Below are positions 6,048 to 14,419 of a stretch of 27,675 nucleotides of DNA, piece after piece. Every line of letters begins with the position of its first letter. Position 1 is the first letter of the stretch. The position numbers were made by a program, and so were the translations under genes. This DNA comes from a virus: positions 1 through 27,675 of the IMG/VR virus record IMGVR_UViG_3300025154_000332, one strand, 5' to 3'. The notes beneath the pieces are model-generated. The model was not told the origin of the DNA, did not search any database, and was given only the letters and a program-made list of their open reading frames with translations.

Positions 6048-6224
6048 ATGAGAAAAGTAAAATTCCTTAAAGATTTTTACACATTTGATAAGGATTCATT
6101 CAGAGTTATTCTTGCAGAAGATAGTGAGTATTATTATATTCAAGAGAATTTACATACCTTAGATAAGTTCAGATTACCAAAAAGAGACAATGGTGTTTTG
6201 TTTCAAGTAGTAGAGAGGAGTTAG
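6048..6224 (+). CDS. Hypothetical protein, 58 aa
   Basis: ATG 6048 follows AAAAGGAGGTGG. The product is basic at the N-terminus (MRKVKFLKDFYTF), has a Tyr-rich centre (EDSEYYYIQ) and ends VLFQVVERS. TAG 6222-6224 overlaps the next gene's ribosome site GAGAGGAG. Reading frame, ribosome site and tight spacing support a real gene; function unknown. Confidence 0.6.
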   Translation: MRKVKFLKDFYTFDKDSFRVILAEDSEYYYIQENLHTLDKFRLPKRDNGVLFQVVERS

Positions 6225-6229
6225 GAAAT

Positions 6230-6454
6230 ATGAATACATTAGAACTTAAACAATTATTATCCAATATTCCAGACAACGCAATTATTTACATAGAAGCAGA
6301 CCATGGACAACAATCAGAGCAAACATCTAGAGTATTAGTAACAGATGAAGAATTTGAAGATGGTAAAGCACCTTATTATGGAGAAGATATTGATTGGGTA
6401 GAGATTGATGACTTGTATGATGCAAAGAATATTACGGCAGTATTGATACAATAG
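6230..6454 (+). CDS. Hypothetical acidic phage protein, 74 aa
   Basis: ATG 6230 follows GAGAGGAG five bases after the previous stop. The N-terminus MNTLELKQLLSNIPDNAIIYIEADHG fits the small-phage-protein pattern of a helix (ELKQLLSNIP) leading to a strand (AIIYIEAD). The remainder is acidic (EEFEDGKAPYYGEDIDWVEIDDLYD) with pI clearly low. This layout is seen often in phage early genes, without known function. Confidence 0.65.
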   Translation: MNTLELKQLLSNIPDNAIIYIEADHGQQSEQTSRVLVTDEEFEDGKAPYYGEDIDWVEIDDLYDAKNITAVLIQ

Positions 6455-6500
6455 TGTAAATAAATAAAAATAATAATTAAATGAAAGTGGGAATATTAAA

Positions 6501-6944
6501 ATGAAAAAATCACAATTAAATAGCTCAATGCTTTTCAAAATGCGTGACGGAGATTTGTGTGCTTTGTTAGATGATATTGAGAATGGAAAAATGTTCTGCA
6601 ATAAAGAAGATATTCAATTAGGGTATAGTTCTTATTGTATATCAATAAATGATTATGATGAAGAATTGTCAAGCGAAGGTGACGATTACGACATCGTAGC
6701 AATTAAGCAACTAGATAGTTGTGTGAGAGTTGTGTGTGATGTTTTAGATGAGAATGAACCGGAAGAATGGGATTGGGTAGAGGAGGTTAAGAAAGAGAAT
6801 GAGGTAGAGAATGATAAATCTGATAATGAGTTAAAGAATGTAGTAAATAATATCACAATTAATATTACTGTTGATGCGAATGATGATCCGACATATTTCT
6901 TAAAGCAACTTAATGATGCTCTTAGGAAAAATGGATTGCATTAA
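6501..6944 (+). CDS. Hypothetical acidic protein, 147 aa
   Basis: ATG 6501 follows GAAAGTGGG. The N-terminal 95 residues are acidic and contain a few Cys (DLCALLDDIENGKMFCN, SYCISIND, DSCVRVVCDVLDE). A Glu/Asp/Asn-rich linker around 95-115 precedes a compact C-terminal segment with NITINITVDANDD and FLKQLNDALRKNGLH, which looks like a strand followed by an oligomerisation helix. It is the last gene before promoter P3. No family recognised. Confidence 0.65.
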   Translation: MKKSQLNSSMLFKMRDGDLCALLDDIENGKMFCNKEDIQLGYSSYCISINDYDEELSSEGDDYDIVAIKQLDSCVRVVCDVLDENEPEEWDWVEEVKKENEVENDKSDNELKNVVNNITINITVDANDDPTYFLKQLNDALRKNGLH

Positions 6945-7007
6945 GAAAATGAATTGAAGTGGAATTTTAAGTGGTTTAGTTTTGTTAGAAGTAATAAATA
7001 AAATTTG

Positions 7008-7036
7008 TTGACATGGTTGTTGTGGTATGTTATAAT
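7008..7036 (+). promoter_or_regulatory. Consensus sigma-A promoter P3, ahead of the replication module
   Basis: TTGACA 7008-7013 and TATAAT 7031-7036, 17-bp spacer, with AATAAATAAAAT immediately upstream. Expected start near 7043. It lies in the longest gene-sparse stretch of the window (6945-7211) and is positioned to drive the SSB-like gene and the replication operon. Confidence 0.9.
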
Positions 7037-7084
7037 GAGTAAGTGGTTAAATATAAATAATATTTTAGAGAAAGGATTGGTTAG

Positions 7085-7159
7085 TTGAAGAATAAAGGCA
7101 AATGCAGAAGGCCAATAAAATTTAATAAGAGTCCACCTTCCTTCAATATATTTTTATAG
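7085..7159 (+). CDS. Possible 24-codon leader ORF
   Basis: TTG 7085 lies 8 bases after AAAGGA (7071-7076) and about 40 bases downstream of the P3 start. It encodes a 24-residue basic peptide (MKNKGKCRRPIKFNKSPPSF then NIFL) ending at TAG 7157-7159, 50 bases before the SSB-like gene. It could be a short real gene or a regulatory leader peptide. Length alone does not exclude chance. Confidence 0.3.
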   Translation: MKNKGKCRRPIKFNKSPPSFNIFL

Positions 7160-7211
7160 ATCATGTGCAATAAATAATAAAATAAAATATTGAAAGAAGG
7201 AATTAATACAT

Positions 7212-8423
7212 ATGAGTAATACATTTGAAATTATCGGTAAATTATCAATTCCAAAGGAATCAGAAAAGTTTAAACCATATAAAGTTACATTTTTTGATAA
7301 GAGTGGATGGGTTATTAATGAGTTAGCTTTCAATGCAGTAGCTGGGGTTAATAGACACATGCTTAAATTAAAAGGTGGTCATTTCAAGGATGGTCATGGT
7401 CAAGTTTTTACATTCTCTAAGAGTGGAAAATCTGAAAGTGGTGAAAAAATCAAAGGAGAAAAACTCCAAATTCCTTGGAAAGATCGTTTTAAACCAGAAG
7501 TTATGGAAAATGTAGCAGAATTTAAAAAGTTTATAATTGACTTAGAAGAGTATGGAAATAGACATAAATTAGAAAAGGCTGCAGAAAAACTTAATGAAAG
7601 TGGACTGACATCAGAGGAACTACTTGAATTGGGAATGACTGATGTTTTAGGAGAGTTAGAAACTAGTAAGAATAAACGCAAGGAATTCATTGATGAATCA
7701 GATTTTGCAGAATATATGCATGAAATCATTCCTACTGATAAAGTTCAAGACAAATTATTTAAAATCATTGGTGATATACTCTACACTGAATATCAAGGAA
7801 AATACTACAAAAAATTAGTTCCTAATCGCATTTATTTTGCAGAGAAAGATGTAGAACCTTCTTCGACAGCTCAAATTACACTATTCTTTAATAAAAATAG
7901 TTTAGACGATAGTTTATTAAAGAAAACACAAAAATATTATATTAATGGGTTTATTAGGAATTATGATAATGATCAAAAGAAAGAAATTTCTGCCCCAGTT
8001 ACTTTAGTTATTGATGTTTCTAAAAACGATACTGATAAAAAAGTAGAGAAATTTAATACCATGATGATTAATCAATTCACTGTTAAGGATAAATCATGGA
8101 AAGAGTTAGGGTTAAAAGTAAAATTACTTGATGGATCACAAAAAATGGAAATCACAATGGATATGCTAAGTGACTTCCAAAAGGAATTATTAGAAATGGA
8201 TGCTATCACATTTGATGAGATTCGTGAAGAGATCCGCAAAGAAACTGGTGGTGAAATATACGGTGATAAAGTTCAAGAAATGGTAATTATTAATGTTGCA
8301 AAGGGGTATTCAAAAGGACGTAAAGATACTGTTTTGACTGATTTAGATTTTGTTATTGCAGAAGCACAAAAGAATGAAGATGAAAATATTTTTGATGTTG
8401 ACGATGACGATCTTCCTTATTAA
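7212..8423 (+). CDS. SSB-like DNA-binding replication protein with acidic tail
   Basis: The 403-aa product opens with strand-rich sequence resembling an OB fold (FEIIGKLSIPKESEKFKPYK, GWVINELAFNAVAGVNRHML) and has a second similar half (about 210-300: RIYFAEKDVEP, AQITLFFNKN, YYINGFIRNYDND, APVTLVIDVSKND). It ends NIFDVDDDDLPY, close to the acidic tip of bacterial SSB (DDDIPF) that recruits partner proteins. It is the first gene of the replication operon, just before a Sak4-type ATPase. I infer a single-stranded DNA-binding role; fold assignment is by eye. A GAAGGA site precedes ATG 7212. Confidence 0.65.
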   Translation: MSNTFEIIGKLSIPKESEKFKPYKVTFFDKSGWVINELAFNAVAGVNRHMLKLKGGHFKDGHGQVFTFSKSGKSESGEKIKGEKLQIPWKDRFKPEVMENVAEFKKFIIDLEEYGNRHKLEKAAEKLNESGLTSEELLELGMTDVLGELETSKNKRKEFIDESDFAEYMHEIIPTDKVQDKLFKIIGDILYTEYQGKYYKKLVPNRIYFAEKDVEPSSTAQITLFFNKNSLDDSLLKKTQKYYINGFIRNYDNDQKKEISAPVTLVIDVSKNDTDKKVEKFNTMMINQFTVKDKSWKELGLKVKLLDGSQKMEITMDMLSDFQKELLEMDAITFDEIREEIRKETGGEIYGDKVQEMVIINVAKGYSKGRKDTVLTDLDFVIAEAQKNEDENIFDVDDDDLPY

Positions 8424-8477
8424 TTCTCAATTTCTTAAAATAACAAAATAAAATAATAAATGAAAGAGGTTTTAAAT

Positions 8478-9632
8478 TTGGCACGTAGAAAAGTTGGAAA
8501 AAGAAAAGAAGTTATGGTAGATTTTGCTAATTATTGTTATTTATTCAATGGGATAGCCGGAATTGGTAAGACTACCCTTGCTTATGAGGTAGGTAAAACG
8601 CTATATGGTGAAGATGGAGTTATGATTCTAACAATTGGTCAAGAACCAGAACCAAAACATTTAGGAAATATTTTATCAGATAGAGCAAAAACATGGTCTG
8701 ACGTATCTGAAATGGTTGATGATCTAGTTGATTACAGAAATGAAGACTATAAAGACTTAAAGTTAATTGCAATTGATACAGTTGATGAAGTATTCAGATT
8801 AGCAGAACAAGAAGTTTTAGATATGTTTAATTCTACGGTTGTTATTGATAAGCGTGTTAAATCAATTAAACAAGCCTTTGGTGGATTTCAAGCAGGAGAA
8901 AATAAAGTATTAGATATTGTTGTAACAACTTTATTTAAACTTAGAGATGCAGGATATGGAATTTTCTTCATTGGTCATACTAAAATAAAAAATAAAAAAG
9001 ATCCTATGACTGATATTGAATTTGAACAATTGACTTCAAATTTAGAGGCAAAATACTATACAGCAATCAAAGATAAGGTTAATGTTGTAGGGTGTGCTTA
9101 TATTGAAAGGGAAATGAATAACTTAGAGACTGTTAAAGATGCTTTTAGTAAGAAAGAAAAACAAGTTGGGAGAATTGCTTCTGAAAAAAGAGTAATTGTA
9201 TTTAGAGATGAAGAGTATGCAATTGACGTAAAATCTCATTTTGAATACATAGAACCTAAAATTGAATTCAGCGCTCCAATTTTTATCGAAACTGTTCTTA
9301 CAGCTATAAAAAAGCAACATGATAAATTTCATGGAGAATCAACTGTTGAAGAACTTGAAGTAATTAAAGAAAGACAAGAAGATAAAATAATTGCTGAAAT
9401 AGAAGAAGATAAAGGACAGGAAGATATTAAAGAAGTAGAAATTGTTGATACTGATAAGGTAGATACTGAAGTAAATAAAGAACTTATTAAAGAAATTACT
9501 ACCTATTATAAAGTGGCAACAGATGAGCAAAAAGAATCTGTTAAATCAATTCTTAAAGCAAATGGTACTACAAAATTTGATGCAACTTTGCCAACCAAAG
9601 TATTTAATGAAATTTTAAGTCTATTTAGATAA
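8478..9632 (+). CDS. RecA-like P-loop ATPase (Sak4-type recombination/replication protein)
   Basis: The start is set at TTG 8478, 7 bases after GAAAGAGGT; an in-frame ATG at 8460 has no ribosome site. The 384-aa product has Walker A GIAGIGKTTLA (about residues 26-36), Walker B-like KLIAIDTVDEV and a sensor-like GYGIFFIGHTK, the layout of phage AAA_24/Sak4 RecA-like ATPases that act with SSB in recombination and replication. After the core comes a charged Glu/Lys linker (about 290-340) and a small C-terminal helical domain. Its position right after the SSB-like gene supports this reading. SPbeta YorG may be the counterpart (from memory). Confidence 0.8.
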   Translation: MARRKVGKRKEVMVDFANYCYLFNGIAGIGKTTLAYEVGKTLYGEDGVMILTIGQEPEPKHLGNILSDRAKTWSDVSEMVDDLVDYRNEDYKDLKLIAIDTVDEVFRLAEQEVLDMFNSTVVIDKRVKSIKQAFGGFQAGENKVLDIVVTTLFKLRDAGYGIFFIGHTKIKNKKDPMTDIEFEQLTSNLEAKYYTAIKDKVNVVGCAYIEREMNNLETVKDAFSKKEKQVGRIASEKRVIVFRDEEYAIDVKSHFEYIEPKIEFSAPIFIETVLTAIKKQHDKFHGESTVEELEVIKERQEDKIIAEIEEDKGQEDIKEVEIVDTDKVDTEVNKELIKEITTYYKVATDEQKESVKSILKANGTTKFDATLPTKVFNEILSLFR

Positions 9633-9637
9633 AATAA

Positions 9638-9657
9638 GGGGAGGTTTCGGCCTCCCT
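9638..9657 (+). other. Stable hairpin with UUCG tetraloop after the ATPase gene
   Basis: GGGGAGG (9638-9644) pairs with CCTCCCT (9651-9657) with a terminal G-U; an inner U-G pair closes a UUCG loop (9646-9649). There is no U-tract, only TATCCTATTT. It lies six bases past the stop of the ATPase gene and 22 before the next ATG, so it likely protects or processes mRNA, or causes partial termination. Confidence 0.55.
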
Positions 9658-9678
9658 ATCCTATTTAGGAGTGATGCA

Positions 9679-10158
9679 ATGTTAGTAAATTGTAAATGTC
9701 ATGTTGGGAATAAGATTGATAGAGATATTGCTTATAAGGTTATTGTGAATAATAAAAATGAATATTACTGTACTGAAAAAGATTATCTTAAAATTATAAA
9801 TGATAAAGAAAACAGAAAAATACTTCTAGAAAAAATTAATGATGTATTTGGATATATAATAACCAACACTATATTACATAAAGAATTAAGTGAAATATCT
9901 AAAGTTTATGATTATGAAAAAATAAATTTATACGTTGTGGAAAATATGAATGCTTTACAAAAATTTATGAGTAAGTCATTTTCAAGTGAATATGGAAAAA
10001 TAAAATATTTTACGACTATTTTAAAAAATAATATGAAAGATTATATAGTTTCTATTCCAGTTACCAATAAACAATCTGATGCCGAAGTGGTAGGAGTAAA
10101 ATATAAACCTAAAAACCGTAAAAAGAGCATAGAAGATTACCTTGATGAAGTGGAGTGA
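9679..10158 (+). CDS. Replication-module protein with N-terminal Cys/His motif, 159 aa
   Basis: ATG 9679 follows TAGGAGTGATG. The N-terminus CKCHVGNKIDRDIAYKV, then NEYYCTEKDY, looks like a degenerate zinc finger (C5, C7, H8 and a later Cys at about 31). The middle is helical and the C-terminus carries a basic-acidic tip (KPKNRKKSIEDYLDEVE). It lies between the recombinase-like ATPase and the helicase and stops 4 bases before the helicase start. By position it could be a helicase loader or accessory factor. No known loader motif is visible (no P-loop), so the role is a guess. Confidence 0.65.
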   Translation: MLVNCKCHVGNKIDRDIAYKVIVNNKNEYYCTEKDYLKIINDKENRKILLEKINDVFGYIITNTILHKELSEISKVYDYEKINLYVVENMNALQKFMSKSFSSEYGKIKYFTTILKNNMKDYIVSIPVTNKQSDAEVVGVKYKPKNRKKSIEDYLDEVE

Positions 10159-10162
10159 TTGA

Positions 10163-11728
10163 GTGGCTAATATCGAGGGATTTTTAACTGGTTGCGATAA
10201 GTATCCAGAAGAACTTTTAAAGGGAAGAATAGCAATAGAGGGTAATGTTATATCATGTTTAGCAAAAGATATTTTACTTTTAGATGAAATAAACTTAGAT
10301 ACTAAAGATTTTTTATGTCATGATTCTGTTTTCTATTTTGGTTTATTTAAACATATTAGGAATAAGGGATTTAATTCTTTGGATGAGATCACTATACTTT
10401 CGAATGTTTCTGAATTAATTGAGGGTGCGTTCATCGAGCGAGGTGGTTGGGATGTTATTCAAAATTTAGTCAATATTATTAATGATAAAAATTGGGATAC
10501 ATACTTAGATATTTTATATAGAGAGAATATAATTCTTAATCTCTATAAAGGAGGTTTTAACCTCTTAGATCCTATTGAAGAGGAAGGGAAGCAAGTTATA
10601 CCATTAAAATTATTCAGAAAAATGGATAGCGAAAGTGTGCTCGAATGGTATGAAAATCTTTTATCTAAAATGTCTACTGGAAGTAGCAGTAAAATTCTAG
10701 AAGAGGGAGATTTGGAGATCACAGACCAATTTCTTGAAGAATTACAAGAAGGATTAGAAAGTGGTGTACCATTTGATGTATGTGGAAAAGATGTAAATGG
10801 TGATGATGTAATGTGCTTGCCATATATATCAAATCAAGTGGGTGGATTTTTAGAGGGAACATTAAACATGTTGGGTGGATTTTCAAGTTCAGGTAAGACA
10901 ACTCTAATTGTCACGATGCTTATGAGTATGGCTTTTCATGGTAGAAAAATATTAATCATAACTAATGAGCAGAAAAGTACAGTGTTTAAGATTCAATTTA
11001 TTACATGGATATTGGCTAAGAGATTAAAATATTTCAAAGTAACTAAACGAAAAATGAAAAACAAAGACGAATTAACCACAGAGGATAAAGAATACATAAA
11101 AAAAGCACAAAAGATATGGAATGAAGAATTTAAATCTCACTTCAAATTTATACAAATAGCAGATGCAGATATTGGTTTAGTTAAAAAGAAAATACGACAA
11201 TATGCTTTATCTCAAGGATTTGATACATATTTATACGATACATTTAAAAGTGAATTAAGCAATGATAAGAATGATCAGAACTGGTTAACCCTAATTAAAG
11301 ATTCAAGAGAATTAGACAAGGTAGCAAAGAAATATAACCTAATTGGATTAGCAAATATTCAGTTAGCACAAGCATTATTTGGCACATTATTCTTAGATGC
11401 ATCTACTCTGTCTCAATCAAAACAGATAAAGGAAATTCTTGAAACATTATTATTATTAAGACCAGTGTTTTCTGATGAACTAGATAAGGAAAATAAAAAA
11501 TACTTTTGTAGACCTTTTAGAAGAAAACAGATTGCAGGTAAATGGTGTGAAGAAGAATATACAGTAGATGAAACTGGAGTATATAGAATGCTATTCTTTG
11601 AAAAAAATAGAAATGGAGAATGTTCTAGTGATACAGGAATCGCAATGCTTCTCAAATTTAATGGTAATACTGGGACATTTGTAGAATCTGCTTATGCAAG
11701 ATGTAAGCATGGGAGGATAGGAGTTTAA
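10163..11728 (+). CDS. DnaB-type replicative DNA helicase
   Basis: GTG 10163 starts four bases after the previous stop. The 521-aa product has a helical N-terminal region (to about 190) and a RecA-fold motor: Walker A GGFSSSGKTT with Lys 245, a strand-rich core with ITNEQKS, Walker B-like GFDTYLYDTFKS, and the arginine-finger-side region NIQLAQALFG. This is the DnaB/phage replicative helicase layout, a 5'-3' hexameric unwinding motor at the fork. The C-terminal 80 residues hold extra Cys (KYFCRPFRRKQ, GKWCEEEY). Following primase, RecJ-like and polymerase genes support the call. SPbeta YorI is a likely counterpart (from memory). Confidence 0.88.
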   Translation: MANIEGFLTGCDKYPEELLKGRIAIEGNVISCLAKDILLLDEINLDTKDFLCHDSVFYFGLFKHIRNKGFNSLDEITILSNVSELIEGAFIERGGWDVIQNLVNIINDKNWDTYLDILYRENIILNLYKGGFNLLDPIEEEGKQVIPLKLFRKMDSESVLEWYENLLSKMSTGSSSKILEEGDLEITDQFLEELQEGLESGVPFDVCGKDVNGDDVMCLPYISNQVGGFLEGTLNMLGGFSSSGKTTLIVTMLMSMAFHGRKILIITNEQKSTVFKIQFITWILAKRLKYFKVTKRKMKNKDELTTEDKEYIKKAQKIWNEEFKSHFKFIQIADADIGLVKKKIRQYALSQGFDTYLYDTFKSELSNDKNDQNWLTLIKDSRELDKVAKKYNLIGLANIQLAQALFGTLFLDASTLSQSKQIKEILETLLLLRPVFSDELDKENKKYFCRPFRRKQIAGKWCEEEYTVDETGVYRMLFFEKNRNGECSSDTGIAMLLKFNGNTGTFVESAYARCKHGRIGV

Positions 11729-11746
11729 GAAGGAGGAATTTTCAAT

Positions 11747-12766
11747 ATGCTTATGGAAATTAAAAATAAACTCATAAATAATCCACAACATATTGAAAAT
11801 ATTCTTGAGCAATATGGATTTAGTAATATTGGAATTAAATCACATGAGATTCGCTGTGGAATAGGAGAAGATACCAATAAAAGTTCCATTAGAATAAAGT
11901 TAGTAAACAATGATTATTTATATGTTTCTGATTATGGTAGGGGGATCAACTGTGATTTATTTAGTTTTATTATTAAAAGCAAAAATGTTGATTATAGAGA
12001 CGTAATAAATGTAGTAAAAAAAGAATTAGGAATAGAATATTCAACATATACAAAAAGAAAATCAATATTTGGAGGTTTCTACGACAAAATAAGAGTTAAA
12101 AAGTCATCAACTATTGATTTAAACTACTATGATAATAATATTCTAATTCATTATGCGAATAAGTTTAATATGAAATTTATTGCAGATGGAATATCAATTG
12201 ACAGTCAAAAGAAATTCAATATTGGTTTTGATGTTATATCTCAAAGAATTACATGTCCTTGGTGGAGTTTCGATGGCAGATTGGTAGGAATTACTGGAAG
12301 ATATAATGGTGATTATGATGAAGATAATACACTAAAATGGTTTCCAGTAATTCCACATCCTAAATCACAGACATTATATGGATACACTGAAAATTATCAA
12401 TATTTGCAAGGATGTGACGAACTATATATTGGAGAGTCAGAGAAATTTGCTCTCCAATTAGATACAATAGGAATTTATACAGGGTTAGCATTGGGAGGTA
12501 ATTCAATTCACACTCCTCAGATAATACATATTATTAATCTTAATCCAAAAAAGATTTTGTTTGGGTATGATGAAGGATTAGATGAAGAAGTAATATTAAA
12601 TCAAATACAGAAGGTAAAATCAATGATTAAATTCTTTGACATTAAGATTGGATATATAATAGATAGAGAAAATAAAGTATTACCTAAAGAATCAAAAATG
12701 AGTCCGACTGACTTAGGAAAAAATAAATTTTTAGAATTAAAAAATAATTTTGTAGAATGGGTGTGA
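11747..12766 (+). CDS. DnaG-type DNA primase (TOPRIM)
   Basis: ATG 11747 follows AAGAAGGAGG. The 339-aa product resembles a short DnaG: N-terminal region with NDYLYVSDYGRGINCDLFSF, matching the region before the catalytic core; a core with GFDVISQRITCPWWSFDGR-like primase motifs (about 160-185); and a TOPRIM domain with LYIGESEKFAL (catalytic Glu) and FGYDEGLDEE (acidic pair). The usual four-ligand zinc finger is not intact: only two Cys are near the N-terminus (C38 in IRCG and C68). It makes RNA primers for the fork. It follows the helicase and precedes the exonuclease. SPbeta YorJ is a possible counterpart. Confidence 0.8.
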   Translation: MLMEIKNKLINNPQHIENILEQYGFSNIGIKSHEIRCGIGEDTNKSSIRIKLVNNDYLYVSDYGRGINCDLFSFIIKSKNVDYRDVINVVKKELGIEYSTYTKRKSIFGGFYDKIRVKKSSTIDLNYYDNNILIHYANKFNMKFIADGISIDSQKKFNIGFDVISQRITCPWWSFDGRLVGITGRYNGDYDEDNTLKWFPVIPHPKSQTLYGYTENYQYLQGCDELYIGESEKFALQLDTIGIYTGLALGGNSIHTPQIIHIINLNPKKILFGYDEGLDEEVILNQIQKVKSMIKFFDIKIGYIIDRENKVLPKESKMSPTDLGKNKFLELKNNFVEWV

Positions 12767-12767
12767 T

Positions 12768-14399
12768 TTGTTGAAAGAAAATTGGAAGGTGTTAGAACCT
12801 AAAGAAAAATATAATGAATATGATTCAATGACTGATAAAATTTTAAAAATAAGAGGAATTAAGGATAAAGAGAGATTTCTTAAACCCAGTGATAATGATA
12901 TTAATAGTCCTTGGGAACTATCCAATATGGAATTAGCAGTTGAAAAAATTATAAATGCAATAAATAATAAATTAATAGTGGGAATTTATGGGGATATTGA
13001 TACCGATGGTGTAACTTCTCTAACAATAAAGTATAAATATTTAAGTGATTGTGGCCTTAGTCCAATTATTATATATCATCAAAGAAATAAAGGTCATGGA
13101 ATAATTGTAGATAATGTTCCAAAAGAATTAGATTTATTAATTATTGTTGACAGTAGCAGTAATTCAGTTGAAGAATGCAAAGAATTAAGTAAAGATATGG
13201 ATATTGTAATTTTAGACCATCATAATATAGAAAAAGATAATCCATATGCTATAGTAGTCAATCCTCAATGTAATGATTATCCTAATAAAAATATCAGTGG
13301 TGCAGGAGTTTCCTATCAGACTTGTAAAGCTATTGATGAAGAAATGCTTACTTTTTATGCTGATAATTATATTGATTTATGTGCAGTTGGTTTAATCGGA
13401 GATATGATGGATGTTTCAGATCCAGAAACAAGAGCATTAATCCAAAAAGGATTGCTGAAAATACATAATAATTGTGATAAGTCTCTTAAAGCAATTCTAA
13501 AGCACTTAAAGAAAGAGTATAAACCTAATGCGACAACAATTGCATTTTATTTAGTACCATTCATAAATTCTATTATTAGGTTAGGGAAAATTGAAGATAT
13601 TATAGAAATACTCACAACTGAAGATGAAAAAAGATTGAAAGTTTTAATTAAGACTTGTGGTGGAATGAATGACAAAAGAAAAGTATTGCAAGCAGAAATT
13701 GTTGAAAAAATAGAAAACATAGTCAACTTAGATCATAAAATAATTATAGTAGATGTTACTGAATTGGAAGCAAATACAACACTGAATGGTTTAATCGCAC
13801 AAAATGTTGCTCAGAAATATCAGAGACCAACACTAGTCGTTAGTTTGGATAAAGAAACTGGTGCATTAGGAGGTAGTGGTAGGGGATATGGGAATGAGTT
13901 TGACTTTAAGGAAGCATTATCACGCACAGAGTTATTTGAGAGCGTAGAGGGGCATTCTGGAGCATTTGGGGTGGAATTTAAGCCTGAGAATCTAGATAAA
14001 ATATATGAGATTATTGACTTAGAACTTGAACACATGAAACAAGAATATGTTGTTGAGGCCGACATGATTATTAATGTGGAGGATATTACATGGGATTTAT
14101 TATATGAGATTCAGAGATTATCTTTCATAGCAGGTCAAGGATTTAAAGAACCATTATTTATTATTGAAGATTTGCCTGTTGGAGATGTCAAAATCATGAA
14201 AGAGATACATATAAAATTCAATGCAGAAGATTTAGAGTGTGTGAAGTTCAATGTCAGTGAAGATGAAATTAGTGATATAGAAGGATCAATGTTTGTAGAT
14301 GTATTAGGAAGTTTGAGTGTAAACTCTTGGTATAATTTTGGAACAAAAACAACTATAAGAAGTAAACAAGTAATGGTAAAAGATGTTCAAGTGTATTAA
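12768..14399 (+). CDS. RecJ-like DHH single-strand DNA exonuclease
   Basis: TTG 12768 (or TTG 12771) starts just after the primase stop. The 543-aa product has the DHH phosphoesterase motifs: VGIYGDIDTDGVTS (about 71-84), IIVDSSSNS (about 125-132), ILDHHN (148-153), and GLIGDMMDVSD (about 217). A DHHA1-type region follows with GALGGSGRGYG and SVEGHSGAFG near 365-400, plus a C-terminal OB-like part. These are metal-binding residues of RecJ, a 5'-3' ssDNA exonuclease in recombination and repair. Its place between primase and polymerase genes matches SPbeta YorK (from memory). Confidence 0.88.
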   Translation: MLKENWKVLEPKEKYNEYDSMTDKILKIRGIKDKERFLKPSDNDINSPWELSNMELAVEKIINAINNKLIVGIYGDIDTDGVTSLTIKYKYLSDCGLSPIIIYHQRNKGHGIIVDNVPKELDLLIIVDSSSNSVEECKELSKDMDIVILDHHNIEKDNPYAIVVNPQCNDYPNKNISGAGVSYQTCKAIDEEMLTFYADNYIDLCAVGLIGDMMDVSDPETRALIQKGLLKIHNNCDKSLKAILKHLKKEYKPNATTIAFYLVPFINSIIRLGKIEDIIEILTTEDEKRLKVLIKTCGGMNDKRKVLQAEIVEKIENIVNLDHKIIIVDVTELEANTTLNGLIAQNVAQKYQRPTLVVSLDKETGALGGSGRGYGNEFDFKEALSRTELFESVEGHSGAFGVEFKPENLDKIYEIIDLELEHMKQEYVVEADMIINVEDITWDLLYEIQRLSFIAGQGFKEPLFIIEDLPVGDVKIMKEIHIKFNAEDLECVKFNVSEDEISDIEGSMFVDVLGSLSVNSWYNFGTKTTIRSKQVMVKDVQVY

Positions 14400-14419
14400 T
14401 AAATAATTTAGGAGGATAT

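Noticed and set aside
13820-14065. Minus-strand open frames, including this one and those at 7400-7729 and 11413-11655
   Set aside because: They lie opposite strongly supported genes, have low-complexity composition, and lack ribosome sites.
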